This document shows positions 63,472-64,000 of a stretch of DNA of 64,000 nt, piece after piece. The position numbers and the translations under genes were made by a program. This DNA comes from Chryseobacterium gleum (GTDB taxonomy: Bacteria > Bacteroidota > Bacteroidia > Flavobacteriales_D > Crocinitomicaceae), in assembly GCA_945897805.1 (NCBI GenBank), contig CAMDFX010000002.1, positions 186,001-250,000 on the forward strand. The letters are read 5' to 3'. How positions within the stretch are numbered: the first letter of the stretch is position 1; the number at the start of each line of letters is the position of its first letter. The notes below the pieces were generated by a model that was given only the letters and a program-made list of their open reading frames with translations, was not told the DNA's origin and searched no databases.

Positions 63472-64000
63472 GTTTGGACTTTCTCGAGTATTATATCCGA
63501 TATTTGTTTTTGAATATTTGCGCCTTTGGTGGCGTTTATTTCGCGTAATCTTTGGGCGTGGACTGAATACGTTTTATTTGATTTTGCGCGTAATCCATTC
63601 CAATAGTTTACGTCCCGATAATGTAAATATTTTGCGTTATCTGTTATCGTTGGGTCGTAAAATAGTACCTCATTCCATTTGTTGAGTAAATCGTTTACAA
63701 AGATCGTTTTATCATGATTAATAAATTCGTCGAGTGTATTCATTCCAATACGTCGGTACTTTGTCCAATCTGTTTGTTTTACTTCGATTCTCAAAATTTC
63801 CTCTTTGCGGTTGTATTGTTTGCCTTTGTTGTAGGTTTTAATAATATAATCCTGATGCTCAAATTGACGGTATTTTGCGCGGTCGTTTGAGAGTAAAATT
63901 TCAGAATCTTTTTGTTTGTGTTTTAATAGATGGTCAATTATTAAGTTGGGGTCTATTGGTGGCGTTATATTAAATCCATACTCTAAACATAAAATCCTCA
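63147..64000 (-). CDS. 5'-truncated hypothetical protein, possibly replication-initiation-like
   Basis: The track starts this gene at an internal TTG (63794), but the frame stays open through every codon to the window edge, so it continues beyond position 64000 and at least 284 residues are visible. The upstream part encodes YGFNITPPIDPNLIIDHLL and KTYNKGKQY followed by EILRIEVKQTDWTKYRRIG. A KxYxKGxQ motif followed by an L-R-x-E-V strand resembles phage/plasmid replication initiators of the gene II/X type, but the similarity is only suggestive. The C-terminus is basic (TRYTRQTQRHNPQQ). Function is otherwise unknown. Confidence 0.55.
   Translation of the reverse strand, partial: RILCLEYGFNITPPIDPNLIIDHLLKHKQKDSEILLSNDRAKYRQFEHQDYIIKTYNKGKQYNRKEEILRIEVKQTDWTKYRRIGMNTLDEFINHDKTIFVNDLLNKWNEVLFYDPTITDNAKYLHYRDVNYWNGLRAKSNKTYSVHAQRLREINATKGANIQKQISDIILEKVQTMQGGNVLLLSTKKYCKLTGIEIKDQRKNSFLLSHIGLKYISKHHPERFKDLEKRFLSGKWTNATHQTKIKEIAHNIRTRYTRQTQRHNPQQTTIFEVLTFEQKNMRG

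Larger units (their letters stand above)
62421..64000. mobile_element. End of a putative integrated element at tRNA-Cys
   Basis: From the tRNA 3' end to the window edge the sequence changes character: frequent CG dinucleotides, CGN arginine codons, G-runs and T-rich non-coding strands unlike the preceding genome, and three minus-strand genes of unknown function. tRNA 3' ends are common integration targets. No integrase or second attachment copy is in view, so the element, its type and the far end are unseen. Confidence 0.5.

Overview
The window comes from a low-GC member of the Bacteroidota, most likely a flavobacterium-like lineage. The evidence is two secreted proteins with type IX secretion (T9SS) C-terminal sorting domains, Bacteroidota-only families (DUF4271, DUF4175), the YbeY variant usual in this phylum, long IspG, and promoters that fit the Bacteroidota pattern (TTTG, about 18-20 nt, TAnnTTTG). 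No genus can be assigned from sequence alone.

Layout. 0-2.5 kb: minus-strand L,D-transpeptidase, radA and a small zinc-ribbon protein. 2.7-9.4 kb: hemL, a fatty acid desaturase, an outer-membrane barrel protein, a large-subunit-type pseudouridine synthase, a secreted coiled-coil protein and holB. 9.5-19.4 kb: pgk, then a long minus-strand run (PBP1A, scoA, membrane protein, scoB, membrane protein, GT2, small membrane protein) in which the two CoA-transferase subunits are separated by a gene for a large membrane protein. 19.6-28.6 kb: DUF2071 and DUF2256 proteins, hemD, DUF4271, a glutaryl-CoA-dehydrogenase-like enzyme, two envelope glycosyltransferases, metG and a beta-barrel protein. 28.9-41 kb: a T9SS metalloprotease, dienelactone hydrolase, a MORN-repeat protein, a LysE exporter, an ALDH7-like dehydrogenase and a 1145-residue T9SS protein with four 86-residue repeats. 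41.2-53.2 kb: an AraC-type regulator, tatA, gatA, a LysM lytic transglycosylase, HAD hydrolase, methylmalonyl-CoA epimerase, aspartokinase, a second desaturase and ispG. 53.3-60.3 kb: a minus-strand block of methyltransferase, mnmG, ybeY, a serine-kinase-like ATPase and DUF4175. 60.4-62.4 kb: gltX, folB and tRNA-Cys. From about 62.4 kb to the end the base and codon use changes and three minus-strand genes of unknown function run toward the 3' end of the tRNA; this looks like one end of an integrated element.

The clearest non-coding signal is a set of three 16-bp palindromes matching the ParB-binding centromere parS (TGTTNCACGTGAAACA): one perfect copy and two with a single terminal mismatch, all flanking mnmG (gidA), a gene often close to oriC. 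This suggests the window lies in the origin-proximal, ParABS-organised part of the chromosome. One parS covers the predicted mnmG promoter and another contains the start codon of the downstream methyltransferase.

Metabolically, the glutaryl-CoA dehydrogenase homologue, the ALDH7-type semialdehyde dehydrogenase and the 3-oxoacid CoA-transferase would fit lysine and ketone-body/acetoacetate catabolism, but they are scattered and this link is inferred. Much of the rest is envelope biology: peptidoglycan synthesis and remodelling, glycan-related membrane proteins and secreted T9SS cargo. No rRNA, CRISPR array or insertion sequence was seen.
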